From CAZAPO01 sp044841755 (lineage in GTDB: Bacteria; Bacteroidota; Bacteroidia; Flavobacteriales; Flavobacteriaceae): a stretch of DNA of 64,000 nucleotides. Below the pieces are notes generated by a model that had not been told where the DNA came from, did no database searches, and saw only the letters and a program-made list of their open reading frames with translations. The DNA lies in assembly GCA_044841755.1 (NCBI GenBank), contig JAXOFM010000005.1:124001-188000 (forward strand), read 5' to 3'. The first letter of the stretch is position 1; the number at the start of each line of letters is the position of its first letter. A program made the translations under genes and the position numbers. Of this stretch, positions 8,700-17,623 are shown piece by piece.

Positions 8700-9338
8700 A
8701 TGGCAGTATTAGTAGGGCAAAAAGCACCTCAATTTAGCGCGCAAGCAGTAGTAAACGGTGGAGAATTTGTAGAAAAATTTTCACTAAATCAATATTTAGG
8801 TAAACAGTATGTTATATTATTCTTTTACCCAAAGGATTTCACATTTGTATGCCCGACAGAGCTACATGCTTTTCAAAATAAGTTAGCAGAATTTGAAAGC
8901 AGAGATGTTGCTGTTGTTGGAGTTTCAACAGATACGGAACAATCTCACTTTGGTTGGCTTCAAGTTGAAAAAGATAATGGTGGTATTAAAGGAATCACTT
9001 ATCCATTAGTTGCAGATACGAATAAAACTATTTCTGCAAACTATGACGTGTTAGCTGGAGAAACATATTATGATGAAAACGATATGTTACAGTCTAAAGG
9101 TGAATTGATTGCTTACAGAGGGTTATTCCTTATTGACAAGGAAGGCATTGTACGTCATCAATTAGTAAACGATCTACCTTTAGGGAGAAATGTAGAAGAA
9201 GCTTTACGTATGGTTGACGCACTGCAGTTCTTTGAAGAAAATGGTGAAGTTTGTCCAGCAAATTGGAATCGTGGTGAAACTGGATTGCAGGCAACTCATG
9301 AAGGAGTGGCAGAATTCCTATCAAAGCATGTAAACTAA
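8700..9338 (+). CDS. 2-Cys peroxiredoxin (AhpC/Prx type)
   Basis: A 212-residue thiol peroxidase that reduces hydrogen peroxide and organic peroxides. The peroxidatic cysteine is C51 in FTFVCPTELHAF and the resolving cysteine C185 in GEVCPANW, as expected for a typical 2-Cys enzyme. It begins after its own -7 element and ends at a strong terminator. No AhpF reductase gene is adjacent, so reduction is presumably by thioredoxin. Together with katG and tpx it forms a 4-kb peroxide-defence neighbourhood. Confidence 0.96.
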   Translation: MAVLVGQKAPQFSAQAVVNGGEFVEKFSLNQYLGKQYVILFFYPKDFTFVCPTELHAFQNKLAEFESRDVAVVGVSTDTEQSHFGWLQVEKDNGGIKGITYPLVADTNKTISANYDVLAGETYYDENDMLQSKGELIAYRGLFLIDKEGIVRHQLVNDLPLGRNVEEALRMVDALQFFEENGEVCPANWNRGETGLQATHEGVAEFLSKHVN

Positions 9339-9360
9339 ACTTATTTAGATTTGAATAATA

Positions 9361-9390
9361 AAAAAACCTTTTCTTTAGAAAAGGTTTTTT
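9361..9390. terminator. bidirectional terminator between peroxiredoxin and ankyrin genes
   Basis: A 13-bp perfect stem AAAAAACCTTTTC / GAAAAGGTTTTTT with a TTTA loop lies between two convergent genes. The A-rich and T-rich ends give U tails in both directions. Confidence 0.9.
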
Positions 9391-9399
9391 TATTTCTCG

Positions 9400-9879
9400 T
9401 TATTGCCTCAATAGCTCTACTATCTCTTTTAGTCCTTTTTGTTCAGCATAATCATTGGCAGAATTTCCTTCATTATCTATAATAGACTTGTCTGCTCCAT
9501 GCTCCAATAATAGTTTAATAATATTACTATTGTCATATTTAGAAGCCATAATAAGTGCAGTATGTCCATTATTGTTTCTTGCATTGATGTCCGCTCCACA
9601 ATCTAATAGTAATCTTGCTATTGTATCATTTCCTTTGAAACAAACTCCCATTAGAGCTGTGTTTCCCATAGCATCCTGCATATCGATTTCAGCTTTATGT
9701 TTTAGGATAATCTCTGTTAAAGTTACATTTCCCATATAGGCGGTATAAATTAGAGGTGTAAATCCATTACTGCTTTTACAGTTAACCAGATCAGGATTCA
9801 TTTCTAATAAAGCCTCTATGCGATATACATTATCACCCTTTTTTATAGAATCAAAGAGATAATCTACACTTGAAGTCAT
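9400..9879 (-). CDS. ankyrin-repeat protein coupled to katG (AnkB-like)
   Basis: This 159-residue protein consists almost entirely of four consecutive ankyrin repeats, visible as NGFTPLIYTAYMGNVTLTE, MGNTALMGVCFKGNDTIARLL, NGHTALIMASKYDNSNIIKLL and a capping EGNSANDYAEQKG. There is no signal peptide, so it should be cytoplasmic. It starts 22 nt after katG on the same strand and is very probably co-transcribed with it. In Pseudomonas aeruginosa the ankyrin protein AnkB, encoded next to katB, is needed for full catalase activity; a similar helper role here is an inference from position. Confidence 0.9.
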   Translation of the reverse strand: MTSSVDYLFDSIKKGDNVYRIEALLEMNPDLVNCKSSNGFTPLIYTAYMGNVTLTEIILKHKAEIDMQDAMGNTALMGVCFKGNDTIARLLLDCGADINARNNNGHTALIMASKYDNSNIIKLLLEHGADKSIIDNEGNSANDYAEQKGLKEIVELLRQ

Positions 9880-9901
9880 ATTTAAATAATTAAAGGAAAA
9901 A

Positions 9902-12100
9902 CTATTTTAAATCATAACGATCAAGATTCATGACTTTGGCCCAAGCATTAGCAAAGGCAGTAACAAATTTTTCTTGACCATCATCTGCCCCATAAACTTC
10001 ACAAACCGCCCTTAATTCAGTATTTGATCCAAAAATTAAGTCAGCACGCGTAGCTGTAAATCTAACATTTCCAGTTCTTCTATCTCTCCCCTCAAATAAT
10101 GTATTATCATCATTGATTGGATTCCATGAATAAGTGAAATCTAAAACATTCACAAAGAAATCGTTTGTTAAACTTCCTACATTATCAGTAAAAACTCCAT
10201 GACTAGAATCATCGTAATTAGCTCCTAATACTCTTAAACCTCCTATTAAGGCCGTCATTTCAGGAATAGATAATGTTAGTAAATTGGCTCCATCAATCAA
10301 CATATCTTCCGCACCTACTTTGAGCTTAGCATTCATATAATTTCTAAATCCATCCGCCAAAGGCTCTAAATAACTGAATGACTCTAAATCTGTTTGATCT
10401 TGAGTAGCATCTCCTCTACCCTGAGTAAATTCAACCAATATTTCATGACCAGCACTAGCAGCAGCAGCTTCTACCCCAGCTGTACCAGCAAGAACAATTA
10501 AGTCTGCCATAGAAATAGTCCCATTAAATTCATTTTGAATTCCTTCAAGAACATTCAATACTTTACTCAATTCAGATGGATTATTGATATCCCAGCTTCT
10601 TTGTGGCTCTAACCTTAATCTTCCTCCATTAGCTCCTCCGCGCATATCAGATCCTCTAAATGTTGCAGCTGAAGCCCAAGCTGTTCTAACTAATTGAGAA
10701 ATTGAAAGACCAGAAGCAAGAATCATTTTCTTTAGTGATTCAATATCATTATCTCTTAAAGTATAGTTAACTTTTGGAATTGGATCTTGCCAAATAAATT
10801 GATTCTCCGGAACTTCAGGACCTAAATAACGATCTATAGGTCCCATATCACGATGCGTTAATTTATACCAAGCTTTAGCAAAAGCGTCTTCAAATGCCTC
10901 ATGATTTTCATGAAAATGCTTAGATATTTCTAGAAATGCTGGATCCATTTTTAAAGCCATATCTGCTGTTGACATCATTAAAGCTTGCTCACCATTAGCA
11001 TCTCCAGCTTTTGGAGCCATTCTCGCTTTTGAATCCAGGGTTGGAGTCCATTGATGCGCACCCGCAGGGCTTTTTGTTAATTCCCAATCGTAATTTAATA
11101 AAACATCAAAATAATCCTTATCCCACTTTGTAGGGTTAGGCGTCCACGCACCTTCTAATCCACTAGTAATTGCATCATCCAATACCCCTGTACCAAAAGT
11201 ATTTTTCCAACCAGTACTCATTTCTTCGATAGCAGCACCATGAGGTTCCGCTCCAACATATTTATCAGGGTCTGCTGCACCATGAGCCTTACCAAATGTA
11301 TGACCACCTGCCACCAATGCTACAGTTTCCTCATCATTCATTGCCATACGCCCAAAGGTAATTCTTATGTCATGAGCAGATTTTAATGGATCTGGTTCCC
11401 CGTTCGGTCCTTCTGGGTTTACATAAATTAATCCCATGTGCACAGCACCTAAGTGACCCTCTAAATCACCATCACTAGTATCGTAACGATCATCATTGTC
11501 AAGCCAACCTGTTTCTGATCCCCAATATATATCTTGCTCTGGTTCATAGACATCCTCTCTACCTCCAGCAAATCCATAAGTTTTAAATCCCATTGACTCT
11601 AAGGCGCAGTTACCTGTTAAAATCATTAAATCCGCCCAAGATATTTTATCTCCATATTTTTTCTTTATAGGCCACAGTAACAATCGAGCCTTATCTAAAT
11701 TACCATTATCTGGCCAGCTATTTAGGGGTGCAAAACGTTGTGTTCCTGTATTAGCACCTCCTCTTCCATCACCTACTCTATATGTACCGGCACTATGCCA
11801 TGCCATTCTAATCATAAAAGGTCCATAATGTCCATAATCGGCTGGCCACCATTCTTTCGAACTTGTTAGAACTTCAATAATATCTTCTTTTAATTGACTA
11901 TAATCAATACTATTAAAAGCTTCAGCATAATTAAAGTCATTTCCCATAGGGTTCGACTTATCGGCATGTTGTCTTAAAATGTTAAGCTTTAATTCATTAG
12001 GCCACCAATCTCTATTACTAGTTCCTCTACCAGCAGTTTCCTTAATTGAACCACTCATAAATGGGCATTTATTTATATCCCCATTAATTTGATCTTTCAT
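9902..12100 (-). CDS. katG: catalase-peroxidase
   Basis: A 732-residue bifunctional heme enzyme (normal length for the tandem two-domain family) that dismutates hydrogen peroxide and also acts as a peroxidase. The distal site R98-W101-H102 is in RMAWHSAGTYR, and the proximal heme ligand H267 is in GGHTFGKAHG. The residues of the catalase-essential covalent adduct are all present: W101, Y226 in GLIYVNPEG and M252 in GRMAMND. The C-terminal half repeats the fold without heme binding. No signal peptide is seen. The upstream region shared with tpx holds a perfect inverted repeat that may be its operator. Confidence 0.98.
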   Translation of the reverse strand: MKDQINGDINKCPFMSGSIKETAGRGTSNRDWWPNELKLNILRQHADKSNPMGNDFNYAEAFNSIDYSQLKEDIIEVLTSSKEWWPADYGHYGPFMIRMAWHSAGTYRVGDGRGGANTGTQRFAPLNSWPDNGNLDKARLLLWPIKKKYGDKISWADLMILTGNCALESMGFKTYGFAGGREDVYEPEQDIYWGSETGWLDNDDRYDTSDGDLEGHLGAVHMGLIYVNPEGPNGEPDPLKSAHDIRITFGRMAMNDEETVALVAGGHTFGKAHGAADPDKYVGAEPHGAAIEEMSTGWKNTFGTGVLDDAITSGLEGAWTPNPTKWDKDYFDVLLNYDWELTKSPAGAHQWTPTLDSKARMAPKAGDANGEQALMMSTADMALKMDPAFLEISKHFHENHEAFEDAFAKAWYKLTHRDMGPIDRYLGPEVPENQFIWQDPIPKVNYTLRDNDIESLKKMILASGLSISQLVRTAWASAATFRGSDMRGGANGGRLRLEPQRSWDINNPSELSKVLNVLEGIQNEFNGTISMADLIVLAGTAGVEAAAASAGHEILVEFTQGRGDATQDQTDLESFSYLEPLADGFRNYMNAKLKVGAEDMLIDGANLLTLSIPEMTALIGGLRVLGANYDDSSHGVFTDNVGSLTNDFFVNVLDFTYSWNPINDDNTLFEGRDRRTGNVRFTATRADLIFGSNTELRAVCEVYGADDGQEKFVTAFANAWAKVMNLDRYDLK

Positions 12101-12147
12101 AATTATTTTAATTTTTAGAATTAAACTTTAACTATAATTGTATTCAA

Positions 12148-12176
12148 AGAATTAAGCTATTGTTTTGCTTAATTCT
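12148..12176. promoter_or_regulatory. perfect inverted repeat between katG and tpx, candidate operator
   Basis: Ten-base arms AGAATTAAGC and GCTTAATTCT flank a 9-nt spacer. The site lies 48-76 nt upstream of the katG ATG and about 155 nt upstream of tpx. No U tract follows on either strand, so it is not a terminator. Length and symmetry fit a dimeric regulator; which one is unknown, and it does not match the PerR box or the OxyR pattern as I know them. Confidence 0.55.
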
Positions 12177-12331
12177 CCCTGATTAAAGTACTTAAATTTT
12201 AATAAACACTTGGTATGAAAAAATTGTTATAAATTATTACTTAATAGGTTTTAATTATTACGCCTTGTATATTCAATATTTCATAATATATTCATGGTGT
12301 AAAAAAATTTTGGTAATAAAATTCTAATAAT

Positions 12332-12832
12332 ATGGCAAATGTGACCCTACAAGGAAATCCAATACAAACTCAAGGAGATTTACCAGCTATTGGCAGTAAA
12401 GCTCCTAATTTTAGACTAGCAAATAGTAAACTTCAAGATGTAAGCCTAGAAGATTACCATGGCTCAAAAGTAATTTTGAATATCTTTCATAGTGTTGATA
12501 CTGGCACATGTGCTAACTCAGTTAGACAATTCAATAAAGAAGCTTCATCTTTAGAAAATACCAAAATATTATGTATTTCTAAAGACCTACCCTTTGCACA
12601 ATCTAGATTTTGTGGTGCTGAAGGAATTGAAAATGTAGAGATGCTTTCAGATTTCAGGAATGGAAGCTTTGGAAATGATTATAACCTAACTTTTACAAAT
12701 GGGCCAGTAGAAGGTTTATTATCTAGATCCATAATAGTGTTAGATGAAAATGGTGTGGTTTTACATACGGAACAAGTGCAAGAAGTAGTTGAAGAACCAA
12801 ATTATGAAGCTGCGCTAAATGCTTTGAATTAA
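12332..12832 (+). CDS. tpx: thiol peroxidase, atypical 2-Cys peroxiredoxin
   Basis: The 166-residue length and cysteine spacing match Tpx: peroxidatic C60 in SVDTGTCANSVR, resolving C94 in QSRFCGAEG, and the additional C81 in LCISKDLPFAQ. The residues between Thr and Cys (TGTC) differ from the usual TPVC, leaving the catalytic Thr-Cys pair in place. It reduces alkyl hydroperoxides with thioredoxin. It is divergent from katG over 231 nt and ends at a strong terminator. Confidence 0.95.
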   Translation: MANVTLQGNPIQTQGDLPAIGSKAPNFRLANSKLQDVSLEDYHGSKVILNIFHSVDTGTCANSVRQFNKEASSLENTKILCISKDLPFAQSRFCGAEGIENVEMLSDFRNGSFGNDYNLTFTNGPVEGLLSRSIIVLDENGVVLHTEQVQEVVEEPNYEAALNALN

Positions 12833-12835
12833 CAT

Positions 12836-12869
12836 AAAAAGCCTCTTCAAATTTGAAGAGGCTTTTTTT
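12836..12869. terminator. bidirectional terminator between tpx and fasciclin gene
   Basis: A 13-bp stem AAAAAGCCTCTTC / GAAGAGGCTTTTT with an AAATTT loop sits between the two convergent stops, with A- and T-rich ends on both sides. Confidence 0.92.
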
Positions 12870-12893
12870 CTAATCAACTAAATAACTAACCAA

Positions 12894-13415
12894 CTATTTG
12901 GGAAGAACAACTTTATCTATAACATGGATAACTCCATTTGTTTGATCTAAATCTGCTGCTGTAACTTTTGCTGCATTCCCATTTGCATCTTTTACGTAAA
13001 CAGATCCATTTTTTATCATGGCTTCTAGGGTACCTCCAGCAACTGTTCTAATTTCAGCTTTACCTTTTCCTTCATTTATCATTTTTATAATATCCTTTGC
13101 ATTATACTTACCTGCAACCACATGGTATTTCAAAACGGTTTGTAAGGTTTCTTTGTTCTCTGGTTTTAAAAGGTTCGCAACAGTTCCATCAGGTAGCTGA
13201 GCGAAGGCATCATTAGTTGGGGCAAATACGGTAAATGGTCCCTCGCTTGAAAGTACATTTACTAAATCAGCTGCCTTCACAGCTGCAACTAAAGTTGAAG
13301 TAGCTTCTGTACTAATTGCAGTTTCAACTATGTTCTTTGATTGCGCATTAAGTGTAAAGGTTCCAAAAACCATAGCTAAAACTAAAACCGACTTGAATAA
13401 TCTTTGTGTTTTCAT
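12894..13415 (-). CDS. secreted fasciclin (FAS1) domain protein
   Basis: I place the start at the ATG at 13415 because it opens a normal signal peptide (MKTQRLFKSVLVLAMVFGTF, cleavage near LNAQ); the frame upstream of it looks like untranslated leader. The 173-residue protein contains one FAS1 domain with its two conserved boxes: GPFTVFAPTNDAFAQLP near 60-76 and VIHVIDKVVLP at the C-terminus, with YHVVAGKY between. FAS1 proteins mediate adhesion or extracellular interactions. It is a single-gene unit. Confidence 0.93.
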   Translation of the reverse strand: MKTQRLFKSVLVLAMVFGTFTLNAQSKNIVETAISTEATSTLVAAVKAADLVNVLSSEGPFTVFAPTNDAFAQLPDGTVANLLKPENKETLQTVLKYHVVAGKYNAKDIIKMINEGKGKAEIRTVAGGTLEAMIKNGSVYVKDANGNAAKVTAADLDQTNGVIHVIDKVVLPK

Positions 13416-13561
13416 AATTGTGTGTTTGTGATAATTTTTCTTTTTAATAATTTTGTTTAACAATATTAATAATAAATTAAACAAAAATAATTGCCTTTAT
13501 ATAAATTTTAACTTTTAGAATTATTTTACTTTTAGTAATCTAATTAGAAAACTATAGATTA

Positions 13562-13918
13562 ATGGACTTCATCTCAAAGCGAATAAAAAGTATTTTCCAT
13601 GCCATCAGAGGTCTAGCACTATTACTTAAAAAAGAAGCAAGCATTCAAGTACAGTTCATTATTGCTATTATAATGACAGTAACAGGATTTTACTTTGAGA
13701 TTACAAGCACAGAATGGATATTACAGCTTTTAGCAATTGGTTTGGTGATGGGACTTGAAGGTTTAAATACTGCGGTAGAAGAGCTTTCAGACTTTATTCA
13801 CCCCGAACATAACAACAAAATTGGCTTTATTAAAGATGTTGCCGCAGGTGCTGTAAGTATAGGTGCTATAATTGCAATAATTGTTGGTCTTATAATTTAT
13901 ATCCCAAAATTGAGTTAA
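13562..13918 (+). CDS. dgkA: diacylglycerol/undecaprenol kinase (DgkA family)
   Basis: A 118-residue membrane protein with three helices and the DgkA signature: E66-x-x-N69 in EGLNTAVEEL and KDVAAGAVSIGA near 91-102. These kinases phosphorylate diacylglycerol or undecaprenol in the inner membrane and recycle lipid carriers. Only 7 nt separate it from the following DUF1287 gene, so the two are likely co-transcribed. Which lipid is the substrate cannot be told from the sequence. Confidence 0.93.
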   Translation: MDFISKRIKSIFHAIRGLALLLKKEASIQVQFIIAIIMTVTGFYFEITSTEWILQLLAIGLVMGLEGLNTAVEELSDFIHPEHNNKIGFIKDVAAGAVSIGAIIAIIVGLIIYIPKLS

Positions 13919-13925
13919 TACAAGT

Positions 13926-14488
13926 ATGAAAAAACTACTTGTATTATTCTTTCTCTTCAGTGGAATTATATGCTTTGGACAAAATTTAGAAATTTCAAAG
14001 GCTGCCTTAGAACTTACGAAAGATGAAGTTGTTTATGATCCTACTTATTTTTCTATTTCTTACCCAAATGGAGATGTTCCAAAAGGAAAAGGAGTTTGTA
14101 CAGATGTGGTCATTAGAACACTTAGAAAAACAGGGATAGATCTTCAAAAGGAAGTTCATGAGGATATGAAAAGTAACTTTTATAAGTATCCTAACATTTG
14201 GAGACTTACAAGTACTGATAAAAATATTGACCATAGAAGAGTTCCTAATTTAATGACCTACTTTAAACGTCAAGGTAAAAGTGTGGGTATAACAAATAAT
14301 CCAAAGGATTACATTCCTGGAGATATAGTAAGCTGGAATTTAAGTGGAGGAACTACTCATATTGGTGTAGTCGTCTACAAAAAACAAGAGATGGGAAGCG
14401 TTATTTAATCGTTCATAACATTGGTGCTGGACAAGTTTTAGAAGATTGTCTGTTCGACTTTAGAATCATTGGACATTACAGATATTAA
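13926..14488 (+). pseudogene. DUF1287 secreted protein gene with a frameshift
   Basis: The frame from 13926 has a signal peptide (ending CFGQN) and most of a DUF1287 domain (GVCTDVVIRTLRKTGIDLQ, NIDHRRVPNLMTYF, YIPGDIVSWNL, THIGVVVYK), then stops early at 14408. The missing end of the family continues in another frame from 14390: DGKRYLIVHNIGAG, then a segment ending FRIIGHYRY and a stop at 14486-14488. The break maps to a run of six A at 14379-14384; one more A would restore YKKTRDGKRYL and a normal protein of about 187 residues. DUF1287 proteins have an NlpC/P60-like layout; their role is unproven. Either a real frameshift or a homopolymer sequencing error. Confidence 0.85.
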
Positions 14489-14535
14489 AGCCATGACAAA
14501 ATACTATTAGCATTAGGATAAACGTTAGTTATTTG

Positions 14536-14543
14536 TATTTTTG
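14536..14543 (+). promoter_or_regulatory. -7 promoter element of ftsK
   Basis: TATTTTTG fits TAnnTTTG and lies 21 nt before the ftsK ATG. No good TTG is seen at the right distance upstream, so support is partial. Confidence 0.35.
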
Positions 14544-14564
14544 TTTTACAGTAAGTAGGTGTTA

Positions 14565-16967
14565 ATGGCAAAGAGAAAACCAACCAAGAAAAAGAACAAA
14601 CCTAAACGTAAAAAGCCCAATTTATCATTATCTAACCAACAAAAGTTAGTTTTTGGTAGTCTGTTGCTTATTTTAGGTATTCTGCTTTTTATTGCATTTC
14701 TTTCATTTTTCTTTACAGGACAAGCTGATCAAAGTATACTTGGACAATTCACAACAAGAGATGCCGAAGCGCAAAACTGGATGAGCAAATTTGGTGCTTG
14801 GGTTAGTGATCTGTTTATCCATCGTGGTTTTGGTGTTGCTTCATTTATTTTCTCAGGTCTCATATTTCTTTCTGGTGTTTATGTGATATTAAATATCAAT
14901 AAAGGTCGTCTTTGGCGCCATTGGTTTTGGGGAACTTTAATTGTTGTCTGGACTTCAATCTTATTTGGTTTCCTTGCTAAAACAAATCCAATATTAGGAG
15001 GAACTGTAGGTTTTGAATTAAACGATTTTTTACAAGATTATATAGGAAAGATTGGTACTGCATTGGTTTTATTACTTGGACTAATAGCTTACCTAGCTAT
15101 TAGATTTAGAGTGACAGCTCAACATTTTGGATCATTATTTAAAACCGCCAAAAAGGAAATTAGAGAAGAATTTAATGCTGAAGAAACAAGTACTGACGAC
15201 AGTAAAGATTTCATTCCTGTTGATAATAATCTTTCTGCAGAGGCTGAAGACATAAAATCTGCTTTCGAAATCCCTCTTGATAATCTTGAACCAACAATTG
15301 AAAATCACTCTGAGATTGAAAAACCTTCAAAAGAAACAGTTGAAGAACTCCAGATAGAAGTTACAAGTGAGGAAGAAGAAGTTGAAATGAAGGTTGAAAC
15401 CATCAAGGAAGAAAAGTCAGAAACTGATAATCTAGCTGATAAGCTTGTTGAAGACTTCGGTCGTTTCGATCCAACTCTCGAGCTTGGGAGCTACCAGTTC
15501 CCTCCACTTGATCTTCTCAAAAAATATAATAGCGAAAGTATTACTATCAATCAAGAAGAACTCGAGGAGAATAAAAACCGAATTGTCAAGACACTTAACA
15601 ATTATAAAATTGGAATTGCCAGCATTAAAGCAACCATTGGGCCTACAGTAACTTTGTATGAAATTGTTCCTGAAGCTGGTGTAAGAATCTCTAAGATCAA
15701 GAACTTGGAGGACGATATTGCACTTTCACTCTCAGCACTTGGAATTAGAATTATTGCTCCAATTCCTGGGCGAGGAACTATTGGAATTGAAGTTCCTAAT
15801 AAGAATGCCACGATTGTTTCTATGTTTTCGGTTATTGCATCCCAGAAATTCCAAAAGGCGGAAATGGAACTACCAGTTGCTTTAGGAAAGACCATTAGCA
15901 ACGAAACCTTTGTGGTAGATCTTGCAAAAATGCCGCACCTTTTAATGGCTGGAGCTACTGGTCAAGGTAAATCTGTTGGGCTAAATGCAGTACTAACTTC
16001 GTTGCTCTACAAGAAACATCCAGCAGAAGTTAAGTTCGTACTTGTTGATCCTAAAAAGGTAGAACTTACATTATTCAATAAAATTGAGCGTCATTATCTG
16101 GCAAAATTACCAGATAGTGAAGATGCTATTATAACTGATAACACCAAGGTCATCAATACATTAAATTCTCTTTGTATTGAAATGGATAACCGCTACGATT
16201 TGCTAAAAAATGCATTTTGTAGAAATATCAAAGAGTACAACGAGAAGTTCAAATCAAGAAAACTCAATCCAAACGAAGGTCACAAGTACTTACCGTACAT
16301 TGTTTTGGTAGTTGATGAATTTGCTGATCTTATCATGACTGCTGGCAAGGAGGTAGAAGCTCCAATTGCTCGTTTAGCGCAATTAGCCAGAGCCATTGGC
16401 ATACATTTAATAATCGCAACTCAACGTCCTTCGGTTAATGTTATTACTGGTTTGATCAAGGCTAATTTCCCTGCTAGAATTGCTTTTAGAGTGACCTCTA
16501 AAATTGATTCAAGAACAATTCTGGATGGTTCAGGAGCGGATCAGCTAATTGGTCGTGGAGATATGTTATATACTCAAGGAAACGATATGATTCGACTGCA
16601 ATGTGCTTTTGTTGACACTCCAGAAGTTGAAAAAATAACAGAGTTTATTGGTTCACAAAAAGCCTATCCAGATGCGCACCTATTACCAGAATATGTTGGT
16701 GAAGAAACTGGCACAGGTCTTGATATAGATATTGCAGATAGAGATAAGCTGTTTAGAGAAGCTGCCGAGGTAATTGTAACCGCACAACAAGGTTCGGCAT
16801 CGCTATTACAACGAAAATTAAAATTAGGATATAATAGAGCAGGAAGATTAATTGATCAGTTAGAAGCTGCAGGTATTGTTGGTCCGTTTGAAGGAAGTAA
16901 AGCAAGACAGGTTTTAGTACCAGATTTAATGGCTTTAGATCAATTATTAGCAAATGAAAACAAGTAA
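14565..16967 (+). CDS. ftsK: DNA translocase FtsK
   Basis: I use the ATG at 14565; an in-frame GTG two codons earlier is less likely. The 800-residue protein has a basic N-terminus, four membrane helices (to about residue 185), an acidic linker (about 200-300) and the FtsK/SpoIIIE motor. Walker A GATGQGKSVGLNA is near 463-475 and Walker B LVVDEFADLI near 582. The C-terminal winged-helix gamma domain (LLQRKLKLGYNRAGRLID) would read the KOPS-type polarity sequences. FtsK pumps chromosome ends through the division septum for dimer resolution. It is followed by LolA-like and LptF-like genes, an envelope gene order. Confidence 0.97.
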   Translation: MAKRKPTKKKNKPKRKKPNLSLSNQQKLVFGSLLLILGILLFIAFLSFFFTGQADQSILGQFTTRDAEAQNWMSKFGAWVSDLFIHRGFGVASFIFSGLIFLSGVYVILNINKGRLWRHWFWGTLIVVWTSILFGFLAKTNPILGGTVGFELNDFLQDYIGKIGTALVLLLGLIAYLAIRFRVTAQHFGSLFKTAKKEIREEFNAEETSTDDSKDFIPVDNNLSAEAEDIKSAFEIPLDNLEPTIENHSEIEKPSKETVEELQIEVTSEEEEVEMKVETIKEEKSETDNLADKLVEDFGRFDPTLELGSYQFPPLDLLKKYNSESITINQEELEENKNRIVKTLNNYKIGIASIKATIGPTVTLYEIVPEAGVRISKIKNLEDDIALSLSALGIRIIAPIPGRGTIGIEVPNKNATIVSMFSVIASQKFQKAEMELPVALGKTISNETFVVDLAKMPHLLMAGATGQGKSVGLNAVLTSLLYKKHPAEVKFVLVDPKKVELTLFNKIERHYLAKLPDSEDAIITDNTKVINTLNSLCIEMDNRYDLLKNAFCRNIKEYNEKFKSRKLNPNEGHKYLPYIVLVVDEFADLIMTAGKEVEAPIARLAQLARAIGIHLIIATQRPSVNVITGLIKANFPARIAFRVTSKIDSRTILDGSGADQLIGRGDMLYTQGNDMIRLQCAFVDTPEVEKITEFIGSQKAYPDAHLLPEYVGEETGTGLDIDIADRDKLFREAAEVIVTAQQGSASLLQRKLKLGYNRAGRLIDQLEAAGIVGPFEGSKARQVLVPDLMALDQLLANENK

Positions 16968-16971
16968 GAAG

Positions 16972-17613
16972 ATGAAAAGAGCATTAATAGCATTATTGAT
17001 AGTTATAAATGGGTTTGCTTTTGGGCAAAACTCTGCTGAAGCAAAGAAATTGTTAGATGAAGTAAATACCAAAGTAAAGAGCTACGATAACATTTCGTTA
17101 GACTTTAAATATGTATTAATCAATACTGAAGAGAATATCAAACAGGAAATGCGCGGAGATGTTGTATTACAAGGTGATAAATATGTACTTAACGCGTTTG
17201 GAGTTACTCGTATTTTTGATGGCAAAACACTTTATACGATCATTCCAGAAGATGAGGAAGTAACTATCTCAAGTGATAATAGTGAAGACGAAAGTACTAT
17301 CACTCCTAGTGCAATGCTTTCTTTCTATCAAGAAGGTTATACTTATCAATTGGATATTGTCCAAAATGTACAGGGAAGAAAAATTCAGTATGTAAAATTA
17401 GTTCCTATCGATTCAAACTCTGAAATTAAAAACGTACTTCTGGGTATTGACATAAAGACCAAGCATATCTATAACCTTATTGAAATTGGTTCTAATAACA
17501 CAAAGACCACAATTACTGTTAATTCTTTTAAAACTAATGAACCATTATCAAAAACCTTATTTACCTTTGACGAAAGTAAATACAAAGACTATTACATCAA
17601 TAGAATAGATTAG
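16972..17613 (+). CDS. lolA: LolA-like outer membrane lipoprotein carrier protein
   Basis: The ATG at 16972, four bases after the ftsK stop, gives a clean signal peptide (MKRALIALLIVINGFAFGQ); an upstream in-frame ATG at 16954 would overlap ftsK. The mature protein has the LolA beta-shell pattern with MRGDVVLQGDKYVLNA near 50-65 and FDGKTLYTIIPEDEEV near 72-87. LolA shuttles lipoproteins through the periplasm to the outer membrane. Its place between ftsK and the LptF/G-like permease gene supports an envelope role. Confidence 0.9.
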   Translation: MKRALIALLIVINGFAFGQNSAEAKKLLDEVNTKVKSYDNISLDFKYVLINTEENIKQEMRGDVVLQGDKYVLNAFGVTRIFDGKTLYTIIPEDEEVTISSDNSEDESTITPSAMLSFYQEGYTYQLDIVQNVQGRKIQYVKLVPIDSNSEIKNVLLGIDIKTKHIYNLIEIGSNNTKTTITVNSFKTNEPLSKTLFTFDESKYKDYYINRID

Positions 17614-17623
17614 GTTTACTTAG

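Noticed and set aside
12148..12176. katG-tpx inverted repeat as a terminator
   Set aside because: It lies between divergent starts, not after a gene, and neither side has a T run.
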